A stretch of 64,000 bases of DNA, from contig NZ_CP156082.1 in NCBI RefSeq assembly GCF_039830145.1, forward strand, positions 1,196,001-1,260,000, written 5' to 3'. Source of the stretch: Croceibacterium sp. TMG7-5b_MA50. GTDB lineage: Bacteria; Pseudomonadota; Alphaproteobacteria; Sphingomonadales; Sphingomonadaceae. The translations under genes were made by a program, and so were the position numbers. The notes beneath the pieces are model-generated. The model had not been told where the DNA came from and searched no databases. It saw only the letters and a program-made list of their open reading frames with translations. Positions 1 through 9,209 of this stretch are shown here, one piece after another (positions within the stretch are counted from its first letter, which is position 1; every line of letters begins with the position of its first letter).

Positions 1-156
1 GGCGGCGCGATCATCGCGCGCGGGATACAGGCCGGTCCGGACGTCGCCCGGATATTGCGGATGGCGGAGGATCGCTGGGTCGCGGAAGGCTTCCCCGACG
101 CGGGTCGCGCAACACAATTGCTGGAAGCAAGCATCGCGGACGCGAAGATCGCGTGA
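1..156 (+). CDS. CCA-adding enzyme / poly(A) polymerase family, C-terminal end (partial)
   Basis: An open frame enters from the left edge and stops at TGA 154-156, giving 51 residues. The residues IIARGIQAGPDVARIL followed by WVAEGFP resemble the conserved C-terminal tail of alphaproteobacterial CCA tRNA nucleotidyltransferases, which add or repair the 3' CCA of tRNAs. The catalytic nucleotidyltransferase domain lies outside the window, so the name rests on the tail alone. A different protein with a similar tail is possible. Confidence 0.62.
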   Translation, partial: GGAIIARGIQAGPDVARILRMAEDRWVAEGFPDAGRATQLLEASIADAKIA

Positions 157-363
157 AATGCTGCAACGCAACCAACTCATCCGATCTGAGTAACAGCTGG
201 ACGATAATGATTGGGCATATCGGCCCTTCATGCATTCTTTGACCGCAACGGGCTTTTCATGCGCAGCCGCGGCACCAGCCGGCGGCCGGTGCATTCAGAC
301 CCGTGACCCGCATTGCCGCTGTTGCCGGCGGCGGCAGGTAAACGTTCAGATGGAGTAGATTTT

Positions 364-972
364 ATGAACTTCAGGACCATTGCGATCGCCGCGGCTCTCG
401 CCGGCAGCACGGCCCTTGCCCCCGCCGCCATGGCGCAGGCCACCGCACCCGCCGCCGGTGCCCCCGCGGCTGGTGCCACCGCCAGCACCGGTGTGACTGT
501 CGGCGCGACCGTGTACGGACCGGACAGCACTGCCGTGGGCACCGTGGAAAAGGTTGAAGGCACCAATGTGGTCGTCAACACCGGCACGATGACCGCCACC
601 CTGCCGTCCAGCGTGTTCGGCGCCAGCGAGAAGGGCCCGACGATCGGCTGGAACAAGGCTGACCTGGAGGCCGCGATCTCGGCCGAGACGCAGAAGACCG
701 CCGCCGCGCTCGACACCAAGCTGATTGCCGGTGCCCAGCTGTTCACCGTCGACAATGTCGCGGTCGGCACCATCACCGAGGTGAAGCCTGACGGCATGGT
801 CGTGGTCGACCACACCACCGCCGGCCCGATCCAGTTGCCCAAGGATCAAATGACGATTCAGGGTGAGAACCTGACCTTCTTGGCCACCGCGGCCGATCTG
901 AACGCCGCCGTGTCGGCGCAGGCCGGCGCCGCTTCGACTGCGGCCACGCCGGCCACGGACGCGGTTAGCTGA
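364..972 (+). CDS. Secreted protein with two PRC-barrel-like repeats, function unknown
   Basis: A 202-residue protein with a Sec signal peptide (about residues 1-23, ending in AMA-QA). An Ala/Pro-rich linker leads into two related segments. Each has a Val/Gly-rich beta stretch (VGATVYGPDSTAVGTVEKV, then AGAQLFTVDNVAVGTITEV) followed by an acidic, Ala-rich segment. The short strands around a G-x-V-x-x-V pattern recall PRC-barrel domains, but this is a shape argument. The ATG at 364 is chosen because it begins the signal peptide and has a GGAGTAG ribosome site; an in-frame start 51 nt upstream would spoil the signal. A strong hairpin follows, so it is probably monocistronic and periplasmic or envelope-associated. 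Confidence 0.75.
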   Translation: MNFRTIAIAAALAGSTALAPAAMAQATAPAAGAPAAGATASTGVTVGATVYGPDSTAVGTVEKVEGTNVVVNTGTMTATLPSSVFGASEKGPTIGWNKADLEAAISAETQKTAAALDTKLIAGAQLFTVDNVAVGTITEVKPDGMVVVDHTTAGPIQLPKDQMTIQGENLTFLATAADLNAAVSAQAGAASTAATPATDAVS

Positions 973-996
973 TCCAGCCAAGAGGCTGAGCAAGCG

Positions 997-1030
997 AGGG
1001 GCCGGGTCACCGAAGGGTGGCCCGGCCCTT
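997..1030 (+). terminator. Intrinsic terminator-like hairpin after the secreted repeat protein
   Basis: Fifteen paired positions (997-1011 with 1016-1030, two G-T pairs) around a GAAG tetraloop. It lies 25 nt after the stop of the upstream gene. Only a short pyrimidine run follows, so termination strength is uncertain. Confidence 0.65.
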
Positions 1031-1090
1031 CTCGCATCCGGGCAGCCGATCCGGCGCAAAGCGGTTGCCGACAGGGGCGGGCCGGCTATC

Positions 1091-1996
1091 GTGCATGAAT
1101 CTGCAACTTCCCGGCGTCTCCACCACATGCCAGATCGTCAAGTTACCGCCGGCACGATTGATCGGGTGATCGACAGCCACGTTCACCTATGGTCGCTCGG
1201 CAGCGAGTTCCACCAATGGCCCGAAGCTGATCTGCCGGCGATCCATCAGGATTTCAACGAGGCTTCGCTGGTTGACCTGCCGGACGAAGTCGGCGCCGTG
1301 ATCCTGGTTCAGGCACAGCCGGATATCCGCGAAACGGAGTGGCTGCTCTCGCTGGCAGAGCCGAACCCGCTGGTCGCCGGCGTGGTCGGCTGGCTGCCGC
1401 ATGATCCGGCGGAGGCCGCCGGCCATGTGCGCCAGGTGGCTGATCGGCCCAAGCTGGTGGGGTTCCGGCCCATGCTGCAGAACCTGCCCGACATCAACTG
1501 GCTGCTGGATGCCGCAATGGAGCCGGTGATTGCGGTCATGACCGAGCGCTCGCTCCGCTTCGATGCCCTGGTCCGCCCTACCCAGCTTGGCACGCTGCAC
1601 AGCTTCGCACGCGCTTTTCCCGGACTCCGGATCGTGATCGACCATGGTGCCAAGCCGGTGCTGGATGGGTCCACGCTTGATGGATGGCGCGAGGGGATGG
1701 CCCGGCTCGCCGACCTGCCCAACGTCTGGTGCAAGCTGTCGGGTCTCAGGACCGAGCAGCCGACAGGTGCCGCCGAAAGCGACCTGTTGCCCGTCATCGA
1801 GCATCTGCTCCGCCTGTTCCCCGGACGGCTGATGTGGGGCAGCGACTGGCCGGTCCTGCGCCTGGTCGGCGACGACTACCCGGACTGGCTGCATTTCGCG
1901 CACCGCGCCGTCACGAGCATGGCGCCGGCGCAGGTGCGCAGCATCTTCGCCGATGCGGCTGCGGCGTTCTACGGGGTGAACCGCGCTCCCGACTGA
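1091..1996 (+). CDS. Amidohydrolase-2 family lactonase, probable L-fucono-1,5-lactonase
   Basis: Metal-dependent TIM-barrel hydrolase (Amidohydro_2). Visible ligands are the N-terminal H-x-H in IDSHVHLW (His30, His32), His185 in VIDHGAKP and Asp252 in WGSDWPV. Sugar lactonases of this family open L-fuconolactone or L-rhamnonolactone to the acid. The L-fuconate dehydratase, L-fucose dehydrogenase and FucP genes elsewhere in the locus favour L-fuconolactone. It lies convergent to the DUF4450 gene with a 7-nt gap. The start is not settled: GTG 1091, ATG 1127 and GTG 1166 are in frame and none has a clear ribosome site, and family members usually begin close to the HxH. Substrate is inferred from context only. 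Confidence 0.78.
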   Translation: MHESATSRRLHHMPDRQVTAGTIDRVIDSHVHLWSLGSEFHQWPEADLPAIHQDFNEASLVDLPDEVGAVILVQAQPDIRETEWLLSLAEPNPLVAGVVGWLPHDPAEAAGHVRQVADRPKLVGFRPMLQNLPDINWLLDAAMEPVIAVMTERSLRFDALVRPTQLGTLHSFARAFPGLRIVIDHGAKPVLDGSTLDGWREGMARLADLPNVWCKLSGLRTEQPTGAAESDLLPVIEHLLRLFPGRLMWGSDWPVLRLVGDDYPDWLHFAHRAVTSMAPAQVRSIFADAAAAFYGVNRAPD

Positions 1997-2003
1997 GAGC
2001 GCG

Positions 2004-5000
2004 TTAAACCCCTTCGTCGATTGTGGCGGCGAGCAGCCCGATCACCACCTCGTTCGCGCGCGCCCGCACGGTCAGCGATTGCAGCGTCCGTTGCGAGTCG
2101 AGCGGCAGCCCCAGCACCGTGGCGGAGCCGCCCGGGATGCGCCGCTCCGGCCCGGTGCCGCCATCCGCACCGCCGGCCTGCCGCACCTTCGCTGTTGCCA
2201 GATCCACGCGCAAAGGGCGCGGACCGGGGATGCGGAACTGGTAATCGTCAGCCAGGTAGTCACGCTCGATCGGCCACCACGTCGTCGGATTGTGCAGCGC
2301 CAGGCGGGTGGTCGTGCCGTCAGTGTAGGTGACGATCACCTCGCCATTGTCGATCCGGCTCTGCATCGCGTTCGTGGTGCCGGCCACCAGCAGGCGCAGG
2401 AACGCGCCCTTGCCGGACAGCGGCACCGTGGCCTCGTCCGGGTAGTTCTCCCACTTCGACACGAACAGCGCGTTGTGCCCTTCCGCGGGGGTGCGGAAGC
2501 GCCCGCCGTCGGGCAAGGTCAGCCAGCCATCCCCGGCCTGCGCCGCTGTGCGCAGGCCAGCATCGTCGATCTCCGCCGTGGCCTTCACATGGCCCGCCCA
2601 TGCGCCGAGCCCCTGCGACGGCAGCGCCAGCGAGGTGAATGGGGAGCGCGGGGCGACATACTTGCCGGGCGCGAAGATCGCCTCGATCCCGTCATTGAAG
2701 GTCAGGTCCACCGCACGCTGCCGACCGACCGGCGCGCGGTCCGTCACTTGGGGCGGAACCTCCGCCTGCGGCGCCTCGCCCGTCGGCTGCCACCAGCGCA
2801 TCGCGCCCTGCTGCCGCTCCACGAAGGTCGTGCCGGAGCCTGCGCCGGTCACCACCGGCCTTCCGCCCCAGCGAACGACGATCTCCGCCTGATGACCAAA
2901 CGGTGCCTCGATCAGGATCGCAGGGCCGCCCACAGCCTCCGCATCGACCTGCCACCGGGCCGGCTGTCCGTCGACCGTCACCGCCGCGACATCGTCCATC
3001 GGGGCGCCGAGCCGGAGCTGCACCATGGCGAAGCGATCGGCGGGCTGGCGCACCGTCCAGCGTTCGGTCGCGCCGTCGCGCCGGAAGGAAAGGCTGACAT
3101 CGGGATGGTCGAGCGCCGCGTGATCCCACGCGGCCGGCAGGCCGGGCGCGACCTCCAACCGGCGAGCCAGCGCGTCAGGGCGCACGCCGAACAGGCCCTC
3201 CACCATCGCCCGCGAGGTGACGCCCGAACCGTCCGCGAAGTCGCGCTGCGCCTCCCGCCGGTGGACGTCGAGGTAGTTCATGGAGCCTACATTGCCGGGG
3301 CTTATGCCCATATACATGCTGGCGAGCAGCGCGCCCTTGGCCAGCGTCACCGCCTCCTCCGCCCGGCCGGCCTGCCACAGGGCAAGGGCTGTGTGCAGGT
3401 TCTCCCCCATCACCACATTGTTGACCGACCAGGTGTAGGGCATCCAGTCGCTGCTGGCATAGACGCCGTATGGGCGGTCATCGGGCACACCGGCGCCATG
3501 GACCGGCAGGCGCGGCATCGTGCGGCCCAGCGCATCGGCCATCCGCCATGCCTCCTGGCGGTCGGGCACGCCGCTGTCGACGGTGTGGTAGAAGCTCCAC
3601 AGGCCGGCACTGGGGTGCAGCATGCCTTCACCCAGCCAGTCGCGGTATTCGGCGAAGACGCCCTGCCCCGGCATCCACAACTGCGCGCGCATGGCGCGGC
3701 CGATCGCTTCTGCCTCGGCCTCGTAGGCGGTCGGGTCCTCGCCGAGCGCGCGGGCGATGCGTGCCGCCTCACGATTGTGGAACAGGTTGTAGGCGGAGGC
3801 ATAGGCGACGCCCCCGCCATTGTAGCCGATGTCGTCGCTGGCCCAGATCTGCGCATACGCCTCGTACAGCGGCAGTCCCTCTGGGCCGAACGGGCGCCGG
3901 AACAGCCGCTTCTCCCACGCAAGGTGCCGCTGGATCGCCGGCCATGCCTCGCGCGCGAAGTCGAGATCGCCGGTCCACGCAAGATGGCGGAACAGCGCGT
4001 CGATGAAGACGGCGTTCATGTCATAATGCGAGTTCGAGAAGTCGCCGTTGGAATGCAGCGCCGCCTCGCTGCGGGCGAGGTTACTGTCAGCGTCGGCGGG
4101 CGGGGTGCTGTCGGGCACCGGATCGGTGTTCTGCCGCGGCAGCCAGGCGCGGAAATTGGCGCGCGCTCGGTCATGCCAGCCCAGCGCGTCCAGCGCGTAG
4201 GGACCGCGCCAGCCGAGCAGCTTGGTGCGCCAGGCGACAGCGCCATGCATGATCGCCTGCTGCGGCCCGTCCCACACCGCATCCGCCGCCACGTTGAGCG
4301 AGGCTACCGCGGCATTCAACCAGGGATCGGGCGTGGTGATGCGGACCTGCCCGCGCAGATCGGCGAAGTGCCGGCGCGCGGCGGCGAACTTGGCCGGCAA
4401 ATCGGCGGCGGCGAAGGCATCCGCCAGCGGCGGGCGCGGCGGCGGCGCACGGCGATCGGCGCTGACCGCGGAATAGGTGGCGAGGTCGGCGCCCGATGCC
4501 GGGGCATAGCCGGTGCGCTGGAGGAGGAGGAACGCGCCTTCACCTGCCAGGGCCAGCGTGCCGGTGACGACCGGCCGCTGAACCGCGGCGTCGGCAGGGG
4601 TGAACAGCGTGGCCGCATCCTGCCAGCCCGCGCCATCCACGATCCCCTGTGTCGTCCCGTTCAGCACCGTTCCGGTGATGGTCCCGGGCTTCCCCGCCAG
4701 GGTGAAGCTGTCGCGCGACAGGGTGGCGATGTTGCCGTCGGCAAATTCGGGCTGGAACCCAAACCATTGGCTGATCGGCACGCGTTCGGTGCCGATATCC
4801 CCATCCCGCGTGCCGCGCTGCCCGCTGACGCCACCAAACGCCCAGTCGAGTGCGATGCCGCCGGCGATGCCCTCCCCTTTCGCGCTGATGGCGAGACCTT
4901 CAGTCTCCGCCAAGGCGACAGCGATCAAAGTGATGGTGCCGGACCCGAGGCGCGGATCAGTGATGCTATATTCCAGCTCACCCGGACGATAGCGGGTGGT

Positions 5001-5336
5001 GATGGCGGCTGCATCGTGCAGCCAGAAGCGGGTGCCGTCCGCCAGCCGCACGGCAAAGCGCAAATTGCCGCCGCGGCCAGGCAGGTAGAGCACGAACTCG
5101 GGCAAGTCCCCGCCATCGACACGGAAGGCAGTGTTGCCGCCATAAAGCGGCCGGTTGTAGCGTTCGGTGCCGTTCTCGATCCGGAAGGCGTCGCCATCAG
5201 GCGTGTAGCGGACCGGGCGCGCCAGTTCGCCTTCAAGGTTGGGCTGCACGCCTTCGGTGGCGACCAGCGTCTGGGCCGAGACGACGGGAGCCAGCATGAC
5301 CGACAGGGCGAACGAGGCCGCCGCTTGCTTCCACAA
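2004..5336 (-). CDS. DUF4450 glycoside-hydrolase-like protein (six-hairpin type), secreted
   Basis: A 1110-residue protein with a signal peptide ending near SAQ (residue 22). The N-terminal region (RYTPDGDAFRIENGTERYNRP followed by LYGGNTAFR) matches the DUF4450 domain. The middle (about 340-720) is Trp/His-rich and alpha-helical, like (alpha/alpha)6 glycosidases, with a possible acidic site around NSHYDMNAVFIDAL. The C-terminus is beta-rich. Such proteins occur in polysaccharide loci and may act on pectic side chains; the linkage is unknown. It follows the large TonB receptor on the same strand, separated by a hairpin. The apparent start is TTG 5336 with a poorly spaced GGAG, so the first residues are tentative. 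Confidence 0.72.
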   Translation of the reverse strand: MWKQAAASFALSVMLAPVVSAQTLVATEGVQPNLEGELARPVRYTPDGDAFRIENGTERYNRPLYGGNTAFRVDGGDLPEFVLYLPGRGGNLRFAVRLADGTRFWLHDAAAITTRYRPGELEYSITDPRLGSGTITLIAVALAETEGLAISAKGEGIAGGIALDWAFGGVSGQRGTRDGDIGTERVPISQWFGFQPEFADGNIATLSRDSFTLAGKPGTITGTVLNGTTQGIVDGAGWQDAATLFTPADAAVQRPVVTGTLALAGEGAFLLLQRTGYAPASGADLATYSAVSADRRAPPPRPPLADAFAAADLPAKFAAARRHFADLRGQVRITTPDPWLNAAVASLNVAADAVWDGPQQAIMHGAVAWRTKLLGWRGPYALDALGWHDRARANFRAWLPRQNTDPVPDSTPPADADSNLARSEAALHSNGDFSNSHYDMNAVFIDALFRHLAWTGDLDFAREAWPAIQRHLAWEKRLFRRPFGPEGLPLYEAYAQIWASDDIGYNGGGVAYASAYNLFHNREAARIARALGEDPTAYEAEAEAIGRAMRAQLWMPGQGVFAEYRDWLGEGMLHPSAGLWSFYHTVDSGVPDRQEAWRMADALGRTMPRLPVHGAGVPDDRPYGVYASSDWMPYTWSVNNVVMGENLHTALALWQAGRAEEAVTLAKGALLASMYMGISPGNVGSMNYLDVHRREAQRDFADGSGVTSRAMVEGLFGVRPDALARRLEVAPGLPAAWDHAALDHPDVSLSFRRDGATERWTVRQPADRFAMVQLRLGAPMDDVAAVTVDGQPARWQVDAEAVGGPAILIEAPFGHQAEIVVRWGGRPVVTGAGSGTTFVERQQGAMRWWQPTGEAPQAEVPPQVTDRAPVGRQRAVDLTFNDGIEAIFAPGKYVAPRSPFTSLALPSQGLGAWAGHVKATAEIDDAGLRTAAQAGDGWLTLPDGGRFRTPAEGHNALFVSKWENYPDEATVPLSGKGAFLRLLVAGTTNAMQSRIDNGEVIVTYTDGTTTRLALHNPTTWWPIERDYLADDYQFRIPGPRPLRVDLATAKVRQAGGADGGTGPERRIPGGSATVLGLPLDSQRTLQSLTVRARANEVVIGLLAATIDEGV

Positions 5337-5360
5337 CAGGATAATCAGACTCCGTCAGAT

Positions 5361-5398
5361 AAAGAAAGCCCGGCCTCGCACGAATGCGAGGTCCGGGC
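5361..5398 (-). terminator. Terminator between the TonB receptor and the DUF4450 gene
   Basis: Read on the minus strand, GCCCGG and CCTCGCA pair with TGCGAGG and CCGGGC around a TTCG tetraloop, with one bulged A. The stem is followed by TTTCTTT. It lies 22 nt after the receptor stop and before the DUF4450 start, so it probably limits or attenuates read-through. Confidence 0.8.
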
Positions 5399-5420
5399 CA
5401 GTCAAACCTCCGGTGGGGCT

Positions 5421-8400
5421 TCAGAGGTCAGCGATAATACCGAAATAGAAGGTGCGGCCGACGAACACCTCGTCGAACATGTAGGGCGTGCCACCACCGA
5501 TCACGCGGAACTCGTCCGGCGTGTACTTGCCGATCGAGGTGTTGAGCAAGTTCTTGCCTTCGACGAACAGTTGCAGCTTGGGGAAGAGCTGATACGAGGC
5601 CCGCGCATCGAGGTTCTCCGTACCCGTCTTGTAGACTGGGGGCACCGTCTTGAAGTAGTTGGCAACGGTGCTGCCATCCAAGCCAGCGCTGGCCGGGATG
5701 CGGTTTTCCGCATCAGGATCGGTCCGGTCGTAGAACATGTCGCGCCGTTGATAGGCGATACGGGCGTTCAGCTTGCCATCGTCGTACCACAGGTTGACGT
5801 TGTAATAGTACTTGGACTGCGACCGCGGTGGCAGCGCGATGCCGGTGAACAGGTCGACCTCCGTGGTCTCCTCGTTCGACTCGGTGTAGGAATAGTTGAA
5901 GCCGCCGCCCAGATATTGCAGCGGGCCCGGCAGGAAGGTGAACGCCGTGCGCCCGGCGATCTCGAACCCGCGCTGGGTCAGTCCACCGGGGCCATCGCGG
6001 TAGGTGTCCACGGCATAATCATCGCTACCCAGCGTGTAGCCATCGGTGGAGAAGCCTTCCGGTCGGCCGGTCTTCACGGCGATCTGGTAGATAGCGCCGG
6101 TCAACTGCGTATCCGCATTGGGATACCATTCCAGCGATAGGTTCTGCGTGGTGGCACCGTAACCGGCCAGTTCGGGATTGCCGATCCGGCCGGAGCAGCG
6201 ATTGATGAAAGCGGCGAGCAAGCCTTCCGCGGCCCCATCGTCATCCGTGTCAGGATTGTCATCCTGAATCCGGTTTGGGTACTGCGCGTTGAACGCTGCC
6301 AGTTGGTCGTACAGGCCAGCGGGCACCGTCGCGCAGTTGGCAACGGTGGCCCCGGTCAGTTCGGCAAGGCTGGGGCGGGCACGCTGCTTGGCAATGGAAT
6401 AGCGCAGGCCCAGAATGTCCTCGACCGGCCATGCCGCCAGGTTGAAGCTGGGCAGCCAATCCTCGCTGGTGCGCTTGATCTCCCCAACATCGCGCCGCAA
6501 CAGCTGCGTGCCGACTACATAGCTTGGCAGCCCGTCGGCCTCGGTGATCAGCGTCGCGGTACGATTGGAGAAGTCGATCACCGGCGCGGCATCGACCTTG
6601 ATCCGCTGGTACCGGACGCCGACATTGCCTTCGAACAGCACGCCGAAGGGGCGGACGGCGAAATCCGCCATGATGTAGGCGGACGAGGTTATCTCGTCCG
6701 TGTGGTAGGGGGGACGTTCGTAGACATTGCCGTCGGATGCGATGCATTCGTACAGGCAATCGAGGTTCCAGTCGCTGAGATCGGCCACCTTGCCCAGCTC
6801 GCGGGCGAAGACCTGGGTGTCGATGGTGCCCCAGTTAATCGTGCCGTCGTCACGGCCGGCCCCCGGCAGCTTCATTACCGACGCATTCAGGATCTGCTGG
6901 TACTGCTCTACCGTGATGGTGTGCAGTTTGTACAACCGGTCCGCGGTGGTGTTGAAGTTGGCGGGCGTGATCGCACGCGGGACCGAACCAAATACGCAGG
7001 GGTTACCCGCCGCGGCGGCCCGAACCGGGTCGCAGGCGCGGATCTGGTCCAGGCTGCGGGCGCGGGACAGCACGGTACCCGGCGTGATGATGTAACCGCT
7101 TTCGTTGAAGGTATCATTTTTGCGGATGCGGTGTTGCGCACCCATCTTGATCCGAGTCAGCGGCCCGAAATCATAGAAATCATGCTCGCCATCGAGCTGG
7201 AAGTTCCACTCGCTGTCCCGGTTCGCCGCCGGAATGACGTCGATTTGCGGGTTGGAGCTGTAGCCGGTGGCGCCGATCACCGGATAATACGTCGCCGGGT
7301 CATACTGATCGATGCCGGGGGTATCGACGGTCCACAGGCCGGTATCCGGCTGCAAGGCGAAGCTGGCCCGTTCCAGCGGCGCAAAGGCGCTGATGGCGAT
7401 ATCCTGCCGCTCGAACTTGGACAGGCTGTACTGGACGCGCCCCTTGATGGTCCACGGGCCGGAATCGAAATCCACGCCGCCCTGAGTGTAATATTGCTGG
7501 ACGTCCCGCCGGATATCGCGATTTTGCGTGGTCATCTGCAGGTTGGTGACATAGCCCGGAACGGTCGTGGCGAGGCCCGCCGGCCGGTTGATCATGTCGT
7601 ACGAGGTTACGAAATGGTTCTCGTTCACGACCACGTTGCCGATATTGGACGTGGCGAGTTGCCCGGCGGCGTTGGTGGTGCCGACAGGAATGGCAACGCT
7701 GTAGTTATAGTCCTGCGAGTTCACCTTCCGGATGTTCGGATTGTACGACACGAAGGCGATCAGATCGTCATTCACCTCCCAGTCGAGGCGTGCCTGCACG
7801 GAGAACCGTTCCTCCCCACGGATCTGGCGACCGGGGCGGACGTATGACGGGACGAAATCCTCCCACTGGGCATAGCAGTTTAGACGGCTGTTGATCCCGG
7901 TGGTGGGCAGCGCGGCGCAGCCCGACTTCTGCGTGACAGCGGCAGCGGCAGGATCGAAGGGCGTAGTGAAGCTCTTCTCCGGCGAATTGTCGAGGTCGCC
8001 CAGCGGGATATAGCCCTGCTGCGCACGCGAGACGCGCGAGTAATCGGTGCCGATCGACTGCTTTTCGTAAGTGCCGTTGATGATGAAGCCGACACGATCG
8101 TCGAAGAACTTCTGGGTGGCGATGGCGTTGATGCGCGGATTAATGTCCTCGCTCAGCGTCTGATACGCAGCTTGTGCATTGAGACGATACAGCGGTTCGT
8201 TGAAATCGAGGCCTGAACGCTGCTCGATCCGCACGGTACCGCCGACCCCGCCCGGCGTCATGTCGGCGGTCTGGCCCTTGATGACGTCCACGCTCTTGAT
8301 GAGGTCGGATGACAACTCGCCGATCGTCGCAGCGCGACCACCCGTGCCGCCGCCAGAAGGCAGGGTGGTCATGCCGTCGACCTCGATACGGATCAGGTCA

Positions 8401-8933
8401 GCCGACTGGCCGCGGATGGTGAAGCCGCCCTGTTCGCCGGAATCGCCCACGTCCAGCGCGACGCCGGCAATGCGGCTGATCGCTTCCGCCGCGTTCTTGT
8501 CGGGGAACTGGCCGACATCGTCCGCCACGATCGAGTCCTGCGCGGTGCGCGCGGTGCGCTTGCGGGCGATGGCGGACTGTTCCGCCTGGCGGACGCCGGT
8601 GACGAGGATCTCGTTCCCGTCGCCTTCGGCCGTCACGCTGCCGGGCGCGTTGATCGACTCATTGTTGGGCACGGTGCTGTTGGCGACCCCCGGCCCCGCC
8701 TCCGCCGAGGTCTGCGCCGTCGGCGTGCTGCCGCCGGTTGGCGGAACCGCCTGGTTGCTCACCCGCTCCCCATTGACCACGGGCAGTGAGGAAGGCTGCT
8801 GCTGCGTCGGCGCCGGAGCGGGTTGTTGCGCGGCCTGCGCGTAGACCTGCGGACCTGATCCGGTCGCGACCGCCAGTGCGATCAGCGAAATGCCGGAACG
8901 AGATACAATACCCCTGAAAACCCCATGCGCCAT
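5421..8933 (-). CDS. TonB-dependent receptor, carbohydrate-uptake type
   Basis: A 1170-residue outer-membrane receptor. It has a signal peptide ending QVYAQ, a Gln/Pro-rich linker, a plug domain (about 130-260, with DDVGQFPDKNAAEAISRIAG and FTIRGQSADLIRIEVDGM) and a long beta-barrel ending TFYFGIIADL. The plug wording is that of the large sphingomonad/Caulobacter receptors tied to oligosaccharide uptake. ATG 8933 is chosen over longer frames because it starts the signal peptide and has GGTGAGGA at good distance. It is divergent from the pectate lyase, so pectic oligosaccharides are the likely cargo (inference). Confidence 0.9.
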   Translation of the reverse strand: MAHGVFRGIVSRSGISLIALAVATGSGPQVYAQAAQQPAPAPTQQQPSSLPVVNGERVSNQAVPPTGGSTPTAQTSAEAGPGVANSTVPNNESINAPGSVTAEGDGNEILVTGVRQAEQSAIARKRTARTAQDSIVADDVGQFPDKNAAEAISRIAGVALDVGDSGEQGGFTIRGQSADLIRIEVDGMTTLPSGGGTGGRAATIGELSSDLIKSVDVIKGQTADMTPGGVGGTVRIEQRSGLDFNEPLYRLNAQAAYQTLSEDINPRINAIATQKFFDDRVGFIINGTYEKQSIGTDYSRVSRAQQGYIPLGDLDNSPEKSFTTPFDPAAAAVTQKSGCAALPTTGINSRLNCYAQWEDFVPSYVRPGRQIRGEERFSVQARLDWEVNDDLIAFVSYNPNIRKVNSQDYNYSVAIPVGTTNAAGQLATSNIGNVVVNENHFVTSYDMINRPAGLATTVPGYVTNLQMTTQNRDIRRDVQQYYTQGGVDFDSGPWTIKGRVQYSLSKFERQDIAISAFAPLERASFALQPDTGLWTVDTPGIDQYDPATYYPVIGATGYSSNPQIDVIPAANRDSEWNFQLDGEHDFYDFGPLTRIKMGAQHRIRKNDTFNESGYIITPGTVLSRARSLDQIRACDPVRAAAAGNPCVFGSVPRAITPANFNTTADRLYKLHTITVEQYQQILNASVMKLPGAGRDDGTINWGTIDTQVFARELGKVADLSDWNLDCLYECIASDGNVYERPPYHTDEITSSAYIMADFAVRPFGVLFEGNVGVRYQRIKVDAAPVIDFSNRTATLITEADGLPSYVVGTQLLRRDVGEIKRTSEDWLPSFNLAAWPVEDILGLRYSIAKQRARPSLAELTGATVANCATVPAGLYDQLAAFNAQYPNRIQDDNPDTDDDGAAEGLLAAFINRCSGRIGNPELAGYGATTQNLSLEWYPNADTQLTGAIYQIAVKTGRPEGFSTDGYTLGSDDYAVDTYRDGPGGLTQRGFEIAGRTAFTFLPGPLQYLGGGFNYSYTESNEETTEVDLFTGIALPPRSQSKYYYNVNLWYDDGKLNARIAYQRRDMFYDRTDPDAENRIPASAGLDGSTVANYFKTVPPVYKTGTENLDARASYQLFPKLQLFVEGKNLLNTSIGKYTPDEFRVIGGGTPYMFDEVFVGRTFYFGIIADL

Positions 8934-9209
8934 CGGCGTCCTCACCCCTGTTTGCCGGCCGGCTATTGCCCGGTTCCGGTGGTTGTCGGCGCGGTGAGCC
9001 CATCTGCCCGTATCAGCGCCGGCGATGGCAACCGGTGTCATGACGAGCATGACCGATCCCCTTCGCAGCCCTGACGCTACTACATTCGCAGACGAATGGA
9101 AGCGGAAATTATCACCAGTGGAAAAGACTTTCATCTACGGACTGGCGGGAATATTATCTCCCGAGAAGATGGTGGTGACCGGTCGAGGTCGCCTGACGGG
9201 AGATAGGAC
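8934..9209. promoter_or_regulatory. Divergent promoter region, TonB receptor / pectate lyase
   Basis: 276 bp between two divergent start codons, AT-richer than the flanking genes. It contains a perfect palindrome CATTCG-CAGA-CGAATG at 9083-9098 and a second short inverted repeat (CGGGA/TCCCG flanking ATATTATC) about 60 bp nearer the lyase. Either could be an operator for pectin-responsive control. No regulator can be assigned from sequence. Confidence 0.5.

Noticed and set aside
2079-6140. Plus-strand open frame of 1353 codons opposite the DUF4450 and TonB receptor genes
   Set aside because: It runs antisense across two well-supported genes and their intergenic terminator. Its residue composition is Arg/Gly/Ala/His-rich, with no domain or ribosome site. 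It is an effect of high GC content.
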